From assembly GCA_035565775.1 (NCBI GenBank), contig DATMRW010000008.1, positions 62,001-126,000 of the forward strand: a stretch of DNA of 64,000 nucleotides. Direction: 5' to 3'. Numbering within the stretch: position 1 is the stretch's first letter; every line of letters begins with the position of its first letter. Shown one piece after another: positions 56,440 through 64,000 of this stretch. Below the pieces are notes generated by a model. That model did not search any database. It was not told the origin of the DNA and saw only the letters and a program-made list of their open reading frames with translations. Origin of the DNA: PRO6 sp035565775. GTDB taxonomy: Bacteria; Pseudomonadota; Alphaproteobacteria; Rhizobiales; Xanthobacteraceae. A program made the position numbers and the translations under genes.

Positions 56440-56457
56440 GATTTTTGTGCACCGCAC
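56419..56457. promoter_or_regulatory. Direct-repeat candidate operator at the phasin promoter
   Basis: GCACCGCAC occurs at 56419-56427, inside the promoter spacer, and at 56449-56457, upstream of the -35 box, 30 bp (three helical turns) apart. The placement fits a repressor such as PhaR, whose known sites are TGC/GCA-rich; this is an inference. Confidence 0.5.
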
Positions 56458-56704
56458 CATTTCCGAAGATTCGCCCGATTCGAGAAATAGTTCCTTAACT
56501 CTTTGGAAACTGCATCGGCCTATTTTTTAACTTCCCGTTGATCGTTGCCGATCCGCACTAAACTGTGGAACCCGCCCGCAGCTCAAGGGGATTCAGCGGG
56601 CACTATGACCCGAATATTTTGCGTGACTAAACCTGCCCCGGCCCGAACAGCATAATTTGGCCGTAACCGCCGGGGATGAAGGTGTAACTGAATTGGGGAA
56701 GTTG
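56440..56704. other. Intergenic leader upstream of the carboxypeptidase gene
   Basis: An A/T-richer stretch with TTTTTTAAC near 56,523 and no gene. The promoter of the carboxypeptidase gene should be here but no confident boxes were found. Confidence 0.4.
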
Positions 56705-58465
56705 ATGCTCCGGTTAACCTTGGCGTCTTCGCGCACGGTCCGGTTTGGCTTGCTGGGCGTCGCCGCCGTCACCGCTTTCATGGTCGCAAGCACCGATACA
56801 GCCGACGCCCGAAAGCGCCAGCGGCATCGCAGCCAGCACGCGTCCCAACCCAGCTACAATCCGAAATTCGCCTCGATCATCGTCGACGGCAAATCCGGCG
56901 CCGTCCTGCAGGCGACGAATGCCGATGCGATGCGCCATCCGGCGTCGCTGACCAAGATCATGACGCTTTATATGCTGTTCGAGCGTATCGAAGCGGGCAA
57001 GATCGGCCTCGACACCGAGATGGAGGTCTCCGTCAAGGCGTCGCAGCAGTCGCCCACCAAGCTCGGGCTGCGTCCCGGCCAGACGCTGCGGGTGGAAGAC
57101 GCCATCAAGGGCCTCGTGACGCGCTCGGCCAACGACGCCGCGGTCGTGATCGCCGAAGCCATCGCCGGCGATGAGGCGGCGTTTGCCCAGATGATGACGC
57201 GCAAGGCGCGGGCGCTCGGCATGACGCGCACCGTCTACCGCAACGCCTCCGGCCTGCCGAACGACGACCAGATCACCACGGCGCGCGATCAGGCCACCCT
57301 CGGCCGCGCGATCCAGGAACGCTTCCCGCGCTACTATCGCTATTTCTCGACCGTCTCGTTCAACTATCGCGGCCGCAACATCCGCAACCACAACCGCCTG
57401 CTCGGTCAGGTCGAGGGCATCGACGGCATCAAGACCGGCTATATCCGCGCCTCCGGCTTCAATCTCGTGAGCTCAATCCGCCGCGGCAACCGCCATCTCG
57501 TCGGCGTGGTTCTCGGCGGGCGCAGCGCCGCCTCGCGCGACGCCACCATGCGCGGGCTTCTTGCCGAGCACATCGACAAGGCGTCGACCCGCCAGACCGT
57601 CGCCGCCATCGTCGAGCGCAACGTTCCCGATAGCGACGCCAGTGAAGCGCCGAGCCGCACCATCCAGGTCGATGGCGCGGTGAACGTCGCCGCCGCCGCT
57701 CCGGAAGTCCTGCCGCGTCCGCGGCCGCAGATCGCCCAGGCACCGGCCCCCGTTCCGGTCCCGGCGGCAGCCGCCGCGCCGCAGGCGCCTCAGGTCATCG
57801 CTCCGCAGGTCGTCGCCGCCGTTCAGCCGCAGCCTTCGCAGCCGACCCCGCCGGCACCGATGACCAACGGCGTGATCTCCTCCGAGCGTCTCGCAGCCAT
57901 TCCGGGCTCTTCCGAGCCGATCAAGCCGGTCCGCGTCCGCACGCTTCAGGTTCGCGCCGGTCAGCCCACTCCCGCGCCCCAGACCATTGCCGCGATCGCC
58001 GCAGCCGTTGCCGACGAGCCGGCAACCTCGAGCTCGGTGCTGCCGCCGCCCGCAGCGGAAACGCTGCAGCAGCCGGCCAATCACGGCACCGGCAACGGTA
58101 TTCTCGGCGTCATGCCCTCCTCGGCGATGCGTGTCGCCCATGCCGGCCCCGATCCGCGCCGCATGCGTCCGGGCGAAGCGACGCAGGAAAACAGTGCGGC
58201 GCGCCCGGCGGCAACCGGCCATTCGGGATGGATGGTTCAGGTCGGCGCGCTGCAATCCGAGCAGCAGGCCAAGCAGCGGCTCGAAGAGGCCCGCTCGCAG
58301 GCCCAGCGGCTGCTCAACAAGGCGGACCCGTTCACCGAGACCGTCGGCAAGGGCTCGAAGAAGCTCTATCGCGCTCGTTTCGCGGGCCTCGATCGCAGCG
58401 AGGCGGAAGCCGTCTGTCGCACGCTGCGACGTTCCGACATCTCCTGCATCACCCTCAGGAACTAA
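56705..58465 (+). CDS. D-alanyl-D-alanine carboxypeptidase with SPOR domain
   Basis: A 586-residue penicillin-binding protein of the S11 (DacA) family that trims peptidoglycan pentapeptides in the periplasm. An N-terminal signal/anchor (RTVRFGLLGVAAVTAFMVAS) leads to the catalytic domain with SLTK (Ser81, Lys84), SAND and KTGYI. A 200-residue proline/alanine linker follows, then a C-terminal SPOR domain (GWMVQVGALQSEQQAKQRLE, FAGLDRSEAEAVCRTL) that targets denuded glycan at division sites. ATG 56705 is preferred over the start at 56657, since GGGGAAGTTG precedes it and the signal begins there. Confidence 0.95.
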   Translation: MLRLTLASSRTVRFGLLGVAAVTAFMVASTDTADARKRQRHRSQHASQPSYNPKFASIIVDGKSGAVLQATNADAMRHPASLTKIMTLYMLFERIEAGKIGLDTEMEVSVKASQQSPTKLGLRPGQTLRVEDAIKGLVTRSANDAAVVIAEAIAGDEAAFAQMMTRKARALGMTRTVYRNASGLPNDDQITTARDQATLGRAIQERFPRYYRYFSTVSFNYRGRNIRNHNRLLGQVEGIDGIKTGYIRASGFNLVSSIRRGNRHLVGVVLGGRSAASRDATMRGLLAEHIDKASTRQTVAAIVERNVPDSDASEAPSRTIQVDGAVNVAAAAPEVLPRPRPQIAQAPAPVPVPAAAAAPQAPQVIAPQVVAAVQPQPSQPTPPAPMTNGVISSERLAAIPGSSEPIKPVRVRTLQVRAGQPTPAPQTIAAIAAAVADEPATSSSVLPPPAAETLQQPANHGTGNGILGVMPSSAMRVAHAGPDPRRMRPGEATQENSAARPAATGHSGWMVQVGALQSEQQAKQRLEEARSQAQRLLNKADPFTETVGKGSKKLYRARFAGLDRSEAEAVCRTLRRSDISCITLRN

Positions 58466-58673
58466 ATCTCAACACATCGCCGATAGGGTAACGAAGCGGT
58501 CAACGCCGGAAAAATATCGGCAACCGCCCCCCTGCACCTTGCGCGGCGCCCGCCGCGCGATCTGCGGGCCAACAGGATGACCGCAGCTCGCGTTTGATCG
58601 AGCAAGGTCAGCGTCAGACAGAGCGGTTGAAGCAACTCGCAGTCAGTAGCGTAAGAGTAGCGTTGCCGGAGTT

Positions 58674-59387
58674 TTAACTGCGATGCGTGCGAAGCAGAGT
58701 GTCTTTAGCCTCGTTGACCCGGGCAGCGAGGTACGTCGACCCCCCTTGGTCGGGATGGAGTTTCTTCATCAGGGAGCGGTGAGCCCGGCTGATCTCGTTC
58801 GCCGACGCCCCCGGCTGCACGCCAAGGATCTCATAAGCCTCCTCGCGCGACATTTTGCCGGTCGCCGCCGCGCGGCTGCTTTGCCGCCCTGCCCCGTCGC
58901 GCTGCGCGTGCTGACGCCAGCCGGGAAACCGGCGGTCCATATAACTTTCAAGTAACGCCGCACTTTCGGAGTCGAAACTGGTGGTCAGGGCCGCCAGTTG
59001 CGGCATGTCGAATTCATCGAGCGAGCGCCCGGCATGGGCGCCGGCGATGATCCGGCCCGTCAGCTCGCCGGAGTCATGGTCGAGCACCATGTCGAGGAAG
59101 GCCGACTGCACGCGCGACTTCTGGCCCGAGGACCGGCGGCTGCCCCAGCGCCCGATGCTAGATGCCGACATCGGCGCCCAGCCCAAAAGGCCCGCCCCGA
59201 AAATCCCGAGCGGAATGGCCACCGCGATCTGACCACGAATGCCGATGAAGGCGGCTGCGGCGAGCGCCAGCACTCCGCCCCCGGTGCGGACGACGCGGGC
59301 CAAAGCCTTGGGATCCGCGCTCTTGACGAATTGAAGCGCGAAATAGAGGAGAGCGACGGCCACGAGGCCCATGATGAGGGTCGGCAT
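58674..59387 (-). CDS. Membrane-anchored J-domain protein
   Basis: A 237-residue protein. Two hydrophobic segments lie at residues about 1-20 and 36-75 (GVLALAAAAFIGI, IAVAIPLGIFGAGLLGW). The last 65 residues form a J domain (REEAYEILGVQPGASANEIS, RAHRSLMKKLHPDQGG) with the HPD motif that stimulates DnaK. The middle (AFLDMVLDHDSGELTGRIIA, GRSLDEFDMPQLAALT) is conserved in related Rhizobiales proteins. The arrangement recalls mitochondrial Pam18-type and DjlA proteins. Client unknown. Confidence 0.88.
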   Translation of the reverse strand: MPTLIMGLVAVALLYFALQFVKSADPKALARVVRTGGGVLALAAAAFIGIRGQIAVAIPLGIFGAGLLGWAPMSASSIGRWGSRRSSGQKSRVQSAFLDMVLDHDSGELTGRIIAGAHAGRSLDEFDMPQLAALTTSFDSESAALLESYMDRRFPGWRQHAQRDGAGRQSSRAAATGKMSREEAYEILGVQPGASANEISRAHRSLMKKLHPDQGGSTYLAARVNEAKDTLLRTHRS

Positions 59388-59480
59388 GGCTCAATAGATA
59401 GTACGCCGCCGCCCTAGGGGAAAGCAGGCGAAACGGCGCAACGCCGCGCGATTAACAGGGCTTTTGGCTGCGCGCGGGTG

Positions 59481-60245
59481 TCAGCGCATCTGGCCCAGCA
59501 GCAGCGATGCGCCGCTGGTGCTCGCGGCAAGCCGCTGCAATGCCTCGCGGCCGCCTGCGGCATAGGCTGCAGCGGCCCGCAGCAGGTCCCGCAACTGCGC
59601 CGCGGCGCCCGGATCAAACCGGCACCAGGCACCACCGCTGAGCCGCGCGATTTCGCGAAACGTCTCGGTTGCGACCGGGTCGTGGCCCTCCTGAAAGACG
59701 AAGACCGGCACTTTGAGGAGCCCGAGCTCGCCCGCTTTCGCGCAGAGCTCGTCGACGTCCTCTTCCATCGCATCGCCGACGAACACCAGCGCGCGAACGC
59801 CACTCGCCGTCGCCTGACGCCGCGTCTCTGCGAGCACCTTGCCGATCTGGGTATGGCCGCCCTCGACCTCGATCCGGCTCATCAGCCGGGCAAGTTTTTG
59901 CGTATCGGAAATCCATGGGCTGGCACGGCACTCGTTCAGGCCGCGGTAGTAGATCAGCCGCACATCCAGACCGCCGATCGCCCCTGCCTCCTTGAACATG
60001 TCGGCCTGAAGCTGGCATGCCATGTCCCAGGTCGGCTGGCGGCTCATCGTCGCGTCGAGCGCAAAAATCAGCCGGCCCGCACCGCTGCCCGGCGCGCTGC
60101 GCTCGGAGGCGAGCGCCTGCGCCTTGGCGAGAAAGGCGGCGATCTCGGCGGACGATGACGTCGGCCTCACGGCGGAACGCCCCTCGCCGCGCTCGGAGAC
60201 GGAGCGCGACTTGAGGGGATCGTTGATGTCGGTCGGCTTGGACAT
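59481..60245 (-). CDS. Cytoplasmic von Willebrand type A domain protein
   Basis: A 254-residue protein without signal. A disordered start (about 1-45) precedes a VWA-like fold: RLIFALDATMSRQPTWD has the first metal-site aspartate and serine of a DxTxS-type motif, VRALVFVGDAMEEDVDEL is the second acidic strand, and GGAWCRFDPGAAAQLRDLL ends the domain. Related proteins are found in Rhizobiales with unknown function. The ATG at 60245 is chosen. Its neighbour is the J-domain gene on the same strand. Confidence 0.8.
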   Translation of the reverse strand: MSKPTDINDPLKSRSVSERGEGRSAVRPTSSSAEIAAFLAKAQALASERSAPGSGAGRLIFALDATMSRQPTWDMACQLQADMFKEAGAIGGLDVRLIYYRGLNECRASPWISDTQKLARLMSRIEVEGGHTQIGKVLAETRRQATASGVRALVFVGDAMEEDVDELCAKAGELGLLKVPVFVFQEGHDPVATETFREIARLSGGAWCRFDPGAAAQLRDLLRAAAAYAAGGREALQRLAASTSGASLLLGQMR

Positions 60246-60371
60246 TGTGCGGTTCTGGCTCGCAGGCTCTTGCGGGTGGGATCGCAAGATCAAATGTTAC
60301 GCTGCGCCAGATCTGGCGAAAGCTCCGGCTCAATCAATGCGCGCGCCACCACGCAGACGACGAGGCCGCCC

Positions 60372-61202
60372 TCACGGGGAGAGCGGCTCGTACATTTCCT
60401 GACGGCGACCGCCGCGATCCGCAACCTTGCTGACGAACCCTTCGTTCGCGTTCAAAAAGTCCTTCAGCTTGGCGACGATCTTTTCCTTCACCGTCTCGGG
60501 GCCGCGATCGCTCATCTCGGTATGCTGGGCATCAAGCTTTTCGACATCGATACCCAGGTGCTTGCACTGCTCAGCAGAAGGGACAACACCGTCGTCCGGC
60601 TTCCAGTCGTTCGACCGGAACGACAGGATCTTCTGCCGACCGTTCATCAGGAACGGAACGCGCAGGTTGTCGAGCGTAACGACCTTGGTCACCATGTTAG
60701 GGTGGCGGCCGGCGAAAAACATCGAGATGTCGCCGCCATTGGAATGGCCGAGCATCACAAGATGGTCATAGTCGGCATTCGGCTCAATTTCCTTCAACTG
60801 CCCGATGGCGAACATGATGTTGGCGACGCCACGCTCGTACATCGGCATGCGGCCGACATAGAGCTCGCCCTTCTGCGAGAGCGGCGGGTCGGTCGGCAGG
60901 TCATGCTGAATGCTCGCGACCAGGTAGCCGCGCGCGGCAAGCACATTCGCCAGGAACGAATATTCGGAGGACTTGACGGTGTAGCCGTGATTGATGATCG
61001 CGACCTTGAGCTTATCGAGGCCGGCATTGGCCCGCAGCTCCGCGTCGCGCCGAACCGCAATATCAACCGTCACCGGCCGATTACGGGTGGCGTCGAACAG
61101 GTCCAACGTGTCATGCCGGATCGCCCACTTGCTGATTGCCGCATACGGGGCTCCGCCAAGCAAGCCGATCACGAAAACCACTAAAATGATGCGCTTCCAC
61201 AT
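60372..61202 (-). CDS. Alpha/beta hydrolase, membrane-anchored or secreted
   Basis: A 276-residue protein with an N-terminal hydrophobic segment (IILVVFVIGLLGGAPYAAI). The alpha/beta hydrolase fold shows VAIINHGYTVKSSEYSFLAN, GYLVASIQHDLPTDPP, the nucleophile elbow LGHSNGGD, an acidic segment SNDWKPDDGVVPS and the late histidine in AQHTEM. It should act as an esterase or dienelactone hydrolase-like enzyme on the periplasmic side. Substrate unknown. Confidence 0.82.
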   Translation of the reverse strand: MWKRIILVVFVIGLLGGAPYAAISKWAIRHDTLDLFDATRNRPVTVDIAVRRDAELRANAGLDKLKVAIINHGYTVKSSEYSFLANVLAARGYLVASIQHDLPTDPPLSQKGELYVGRMPMYERGVANIMFAIGQLKEIEPNADYDHLVMLGHSNGGDISMFFAGRHPNMVTKVVTLDNLRVPFLMNGRQKILSFRSNDWKPDDGVVPSAEQCKHLGIDVEKLDAQHTEMSDRGPETVKEKIVAKLKDFLNANEGFVSKVADRGGRRQEMYEPLSP

Positions 61203-61486
61203 AGCCGCGCTCTCTCGCCTCTTTGCGCTTCCCGTCAGTTCCGTGGCGGCATCTGCCGCCGCAGCTTATTACCAACAGATATAGGTTTGCGCCGTCTCCA
61301 AACAAATAGGCATTTTGCCAAACGTGATCAATTTTTTGGGCGTTTTGTCGCCACCGATTGCCCTACATTTGGGCGGCGGCAGCGCCCCGCCCGCCTGCGC
61401 CAAATCGATATATCTGCCCCGCTCTTGGCGGGCATTTCCCCGTTGAGTAGGGTCCCCTGCCGTCAATGATTCCCAATAGAGGCACC

Positions 61487-62353
61487 ATGCGCCAAAACCG
61501 GAACTCGTCGCCCCTCAAGATTGCCCGAAACCTTTCAGCCCTCCGCGGTGCAGTTGATGGGTATCGCGGCAACGGTGAAACTGTCGCGCTGGTTCCGACA
61601 ATGGGCGCCCTGCACGAAGGGCACCTGTCTCTGATCCGCCTCGCCAAGCGCCGGGCCGACCGGGTCGTCGTCTCGATCTTCGTCAATCCGACGCAGTTTG
61701 CGCCGAACGAAGATCTTGCCAGCTATCCGCGCACATTCAAGGCCGATGCCGCCAAGCTCGTCGCCGAGGGCGTTGATTTGATCTGGAATCCGAACGAAGC
61801 CGTCATGTACCCCCCCGGCTTTGCAACCCGCGTATCAATCGAGGGTCCCGCAACCGCTGGTCTGGAAGATCGATTCCGCCCGCACTTTTTCGGTGGCGTT
61901 GCCACCGTCGTGTGTAAGCTCTTTACCCAAGTGACCCCCGATCTCGCGATCTTCGGCGAGAAGGACTATCAGCAACTCAAGGTCGTGACCCAGATGGCCC
62001 ACGATCTCGATCTGCGCGTCCGCGTGATCGGCGCACCGACCAAGCGCGAGCGCGATGGCCTCGCAATGTCGTCGCGCAACGTCTACCTCGATGCCGAACA
62101 GCGCCGCACGGCCACGACCATCTACCGCGCCATGACGGAGTGCGCCGAACGGCTGCGCAATGGCGGCCGCGTTCCGGCCGCAACAAAAGCCGGTGCGACC
62201 GCCCTGGCGAAGGCTGGCTTCGAAGTGGATTACTTCGAGGCAAGGCACGCGGAAACGCTTGCGCCGATCTCGTCAGTCAACGCAGGACCGATCCGCCTGC
62301 TCGTGGCCGCCCGTATCGGCACCACGCGCCTTATCGACAATATGAAAGTCTGA
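61487..62353 (+). CDS. panC: Pantothenate synthetase
   Basis: A 288-residue enzyme that joins pantoate and beta-alanine with ATP. The HIGH-like signature (VPTMGALHEGHLSLI), FVNPTQFAPNEDL, FFGGVATVVCKLF, FGEKDYQQL and the KMSKS-like AMSSRNVYL are all present. ATG 61487 follows AGAGGCACC and is preferred to ATG 61466. Confidence 0.96.
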   Translation: MRQNRNSSPLKIARNLSALRGAVDGYRGNGETVALVPTMGALHEGHLSLIRLAKRRADRVVVSIFVNPTQFAPNEDLASYPRTFKADAAKLVAEGVDLIWNPNEAVMYPPGFATRVSIEGPATAGLEDRFRPHFFGGVATVVCKLFTQVTPDLAIFGEKDYQQLKVVTQMAHDLDLRVRVIGAPTKRERDGLAMSSRNVYLDAEQRRTATTIYRAMTECAERLRNGGRVPAATKAGATALAKAGFEVDYFEARHAETLAPISSVNAGPIRLLVAARIGTTRLIDNMKV

Positions 62354-62379
62354 ATGAAAGTCTGGCGCTTAACGCCGGC

Positions 62380-62410
62380 AACGGCAGATCGTTCAAAACG
62401 GTCTGCCGTT
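62380..62410. terminator. Hairpin between panC and the DUF1489 gene
   Basis: AACGGCAGA and TCTGCCGTT extend through a wobble pair and CGT/ACG around a short TCAAA loop. It lies between convergent stops. T-runs are short, so termination strength is uncertain. Confidence 0.5.
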
Positions 62411-62415
62411 TCAAC

Positions 62416-62853
62416 TCAGAGAAGGCCGAGTTCGCGCAGCTCGCGCCGCAGGCTTTCCGGCATCGCCTCGAGGCTTGCCTCGGCCACGCCGAGATCCGCG
62501 GGCGCGTCCGTCGCGGCAAGATAGCGCCAGCCCTGAAATGCCCGCATCGGCCGCGGTGACACGGCAACCACCTTTGCGTCGAGCACCAGCCGGCAGCGGC
62601 CGATCCCCTCCTCATCGCGAAACGGCTCGACCGCGACCAGCTTCTGGCGCGCGGTAATCTCGCCCTTGATCACCCAATAGAGCGAACCGCCATCGAGCAG
62701 TTCGGTGTCGCGCTTGGGTACCATCCGCGTGACATGGAGAAGCTGCGGCGGCAGCCCCTGCGCTTCGTTCGACTGCAGGCGCTGGGCAATGCGGCTCCGC
62801 AATGTCTTGAGTGAATCGCAACCGACGGCGAGCTTGATCAGGTGAAGCGGCAT
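62416..62853 (-). CDS. DUF1489 family protein
   Basis: A 145-residue protein (MPLHLIKLAVGCDSLKTLRS, HVTRMVPKRDTELLDGGSLY, VIKGEITARQKLVAVEPFRD, GWRYLAATDAPADL). It matches DUF1489, a conserved alphaproteobacterial family of unknown function. It points toward panC but is transcribed convergently. Confidence 0.9.
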   Translation of the reverse strand: MPLHLIKLAVGCDSLKTLRSRIAQRLQSNEAQGLPPQLLHVTRMVPKRDTELLDGGSLYWVIKGEITARQKLVAVEPFRDEEGIGRCRLVLDAKVVAVSPRPMRAFQGWRYLAATDAPADLGVAEASLEAMPESLRRELRELGLL

Positions 62854-62914
62854 TGTTTTCCGACGAGAACTTGTTTTTCCGACGAGAACGGTTGCATCAA
62901 AGGGGCCAGCGCCG

Positions 62915-63859
62915 TCAGGGCGAGAGCTGGACCGGCGGCGCGGGCGGAACGGCCGGTGCTGCCTTCTGCCGCTGTTTGGCTGCTGGGGGTGCCGGGCGCG
63001 GCTGCGGGGTCGGCGCGGGCGCAGCCTCCGAATAGCTTTCCTGCGGCACTGACGGTGCCGGCGCTCGCGAAGCCTGGCTGGCCGCCGGCTCGGGATTCAT
63101 GATGCTGATTGGCGGAATCGATGCCGATGTCGGGAAATCGGCGTTGGTCGGCGTACCCGTCGACACGTTCGGAACGCCGTTCGCAGCGAAGCCAGGCGCG
63201 TCCGGCAGCACGGCACCAGCCGGCTCGACCAGGTTCGCGATCCAGCTCGCGGAATGGCGCGACACATGGCCGTCATAGGTCCGCTCGCGCATGTTGGCGA
63301 CGATCCGGGCGCGGTCACCGATGCTGGCAAAAGCCGGGCAAACCGTCTCGGTGCAGCCATCACGGCTGGTCAGAACATGCGCGACAAAGCCATAGCGGTC
63401 CCGCGCCAGCGCAAGGCGCAGGCTGCGCGCTTCGAGCGCGGTCGCCGCGCCTCCGCCGAAGGAAGCCAGACGCGCAAGCTGCGCCGCCGTATAGGAAACG
63501 GAGGCCGCGACCGCCTGCGGAGAGGAGAACAGTGCGCCTTCGCACTGGGCGAGAACCTGATCGCCGGCAAGCTCATCGAGGCAGGCGAGCGCGGGAACGC
63601 TCGCGATGCCCGGCGCGGAAGCGATCTCGGCCGCGTGGTCGGTGCGCGTCGAAAAATCTGCGAACGCGAGGACTGCACCAAGACCAAGCGCCAACACCGC
63701 GACAATGGCGAGCGCGATGTTGGCCGGCGACCTTCCGCTTTGAGAAAGAGTGATGACCAGAATTATTGCGACCGCCGCAGCCGCGGCAATCGCCATCAGA
63801 ATTGGGAAGCCAGGCAATAACTGCACCCCGTCCAAAAAATTTGTCCAGGTCCAGCTCAT
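62915..63859 (-). CDS. Hypothetical membrane protein with proline-rich C-terminus
   Basis: A 314-residue protein. Two hydrophobic segments are at residues about 17-38 (FPILMAIAAAAAVAIILVIT) and 46-68. The outer part has four or more cysteines (CLDELAGDQVLAQCEGALF, SRDGCTETVCPAFASIGDRA, NMRERTYDGHVSRHSASWIA), and the last 85 residues are proline/alanine-rich. It looks like an envelope protein common in Bradyrhizobium relatives; function unknown. ATG 63859 follows GGGGGTGG. Confidence 0.75.
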   Translation of the reverse strand: MSWTWTNFLDGVQLLPGFPILMAIAAAAAVAIILVITLSQSGRSPANIALAIVAVLALGLGAVLAFADFSTRTDHAAEIASAPGIASVPALACLDELAGDQVLAQCEGALFSSPQAVAASVSYTAAQLARLASFGGGAATALEARSLRLALARDRYGFVAHVLTSRDGCTETVCPAFASIGDRARIVANMRERTYDGHVSRHSASWIANLVEPAGAVLPDAPGFAANGVPNVSTGTPTNADFPTSASIPPISIMNPEPAASQASRAPAPSVPQESYSEAAPAPTPQPRPAPPAAKQRQKAAPAVPPAPPVQLSP

Positions 63860-63936
63860 GTTCAGCCACCCCCGAAGGCTGGTCGTCACTTCCGAGCCAA
63901 ACTAACCAGAGCAGATTGTCAGAAAGAAACTTCCGG

Positions 63937-64000
63937 TCAAGCGTTTACGAGCTGGCTCTCTTTGGCAACGCGCTCGAACGCTTCGGTGGAGCTTTTGATC
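63937..64000 (-). CDS. C-terminal end of a phasin-like gene (partial)
   Basis: The last 20 codons (IKSSTEAFERVAKESQLVNA) and stop of a leftward gene that starts beyond the window. The helical sequence resembles the end of phasin family proteins of Rhizobiales. The identification rests on this short end only. Confidence 0.45.
   Translation of the reverse strand, partial: IKSSTEAFERVAKESQLVNA

Overview
The window joins the end of an integrated phage (about 1-16,350) to ordinary chromosome (about 16,350-64,000). GC-rich DNA, the gene order topA-rnr-DUF983-NUDIX-rpmG, divK-pleD, dinB with a DUF3572 neighbour, EipB (DUF1849), phasins and the separate gatC/gatA/gatB genes point to an alphaproteobacterium of the Bradyrhizobium/Rhodopseudomonas/Afipia group (Nitrobacteraceae). 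The genus cannot be fixed from sequence reading alone.

Prophage, 1-16,350. A long leftward block starts at about 9,680. It holds small proteins, a ParB-like/MT-A70 adenine methyltransferase fusion, a ribbon-helix-helix protein, a cupin-like protein, a cytosine-5 methyltransferase with six internal repeats, a winged-helix replication-initiator-like protein whose gene carries iteron-like repeats, a NusG paralogue, terminator-like hairpins, then a tail gene and a terminase-small-subunit-like gene cut by the window edge. The order initiator/origin, antiterminator, terminator, late genes resembles the O-ori-Q-late layout of lambdoid phages. At 10,144-10,860 lies an immunity region: a leftward Cro-like gene and a rightward short repressor gene, with four copies of a 17-bp operator (GTAACCGANACGGTCAC-like) and promoters of matching design on both outer sides. 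Further right are two leftward membrane-protein genes and then a rightward chain of overlapping genes ending in a MazG-like protein, a Gp37/Gp68-family (DUF5131) protein, an excisionase-like protein and a tyrosine integrase. The integrase gene abuts a tRNA-Ser(GCU) 3' fragment, the right attachment site. The intact tRNA and the rest of the prophage should lie left of the window.

Chromosome, 16,350-64,000. After meso-diaminopimelate dehydrogenase, a degenerate S24-type regulator, a gene-poor stretch and a histone-H1-like basic protein, the region becomes dense housekeeping sequence. It covers tRNA-dependent amidation (gatB, gatA, gatC), a membrane acyltransferase, a patatin lipoprotein, a nitronate monooxygenase, ruvX, an AidB-like acyl-CoA dehydrogenase, pyrimidine synthesis (pyrB plus a dihydroorotase-like gene lacking the HxH metal motif), plsY, dprA, topA, rnr, divK-pleD cell-cycle signalling, dinB, eipB, ridA, a glycerophosphodiesterase, a FemAB-like protein, a HIT protein, a GrdB-like protein, clpS-clpA, a TadG-like von Willebrand protein, two phasin genes (one partial), a D-Ala-D-Ala carboxypeptidase with SPOR domain, a J-domain protein, panC and several uncharacterised genes.

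The most original signals are in the prophage: the DNA-level repeat cluster inside the initiator gene, the symmetric operator/promoter system with predicted leaderless messages, and a NusG paralogue in the antiterminator position. All functional statements come from reading motifs and context; no database search was run.
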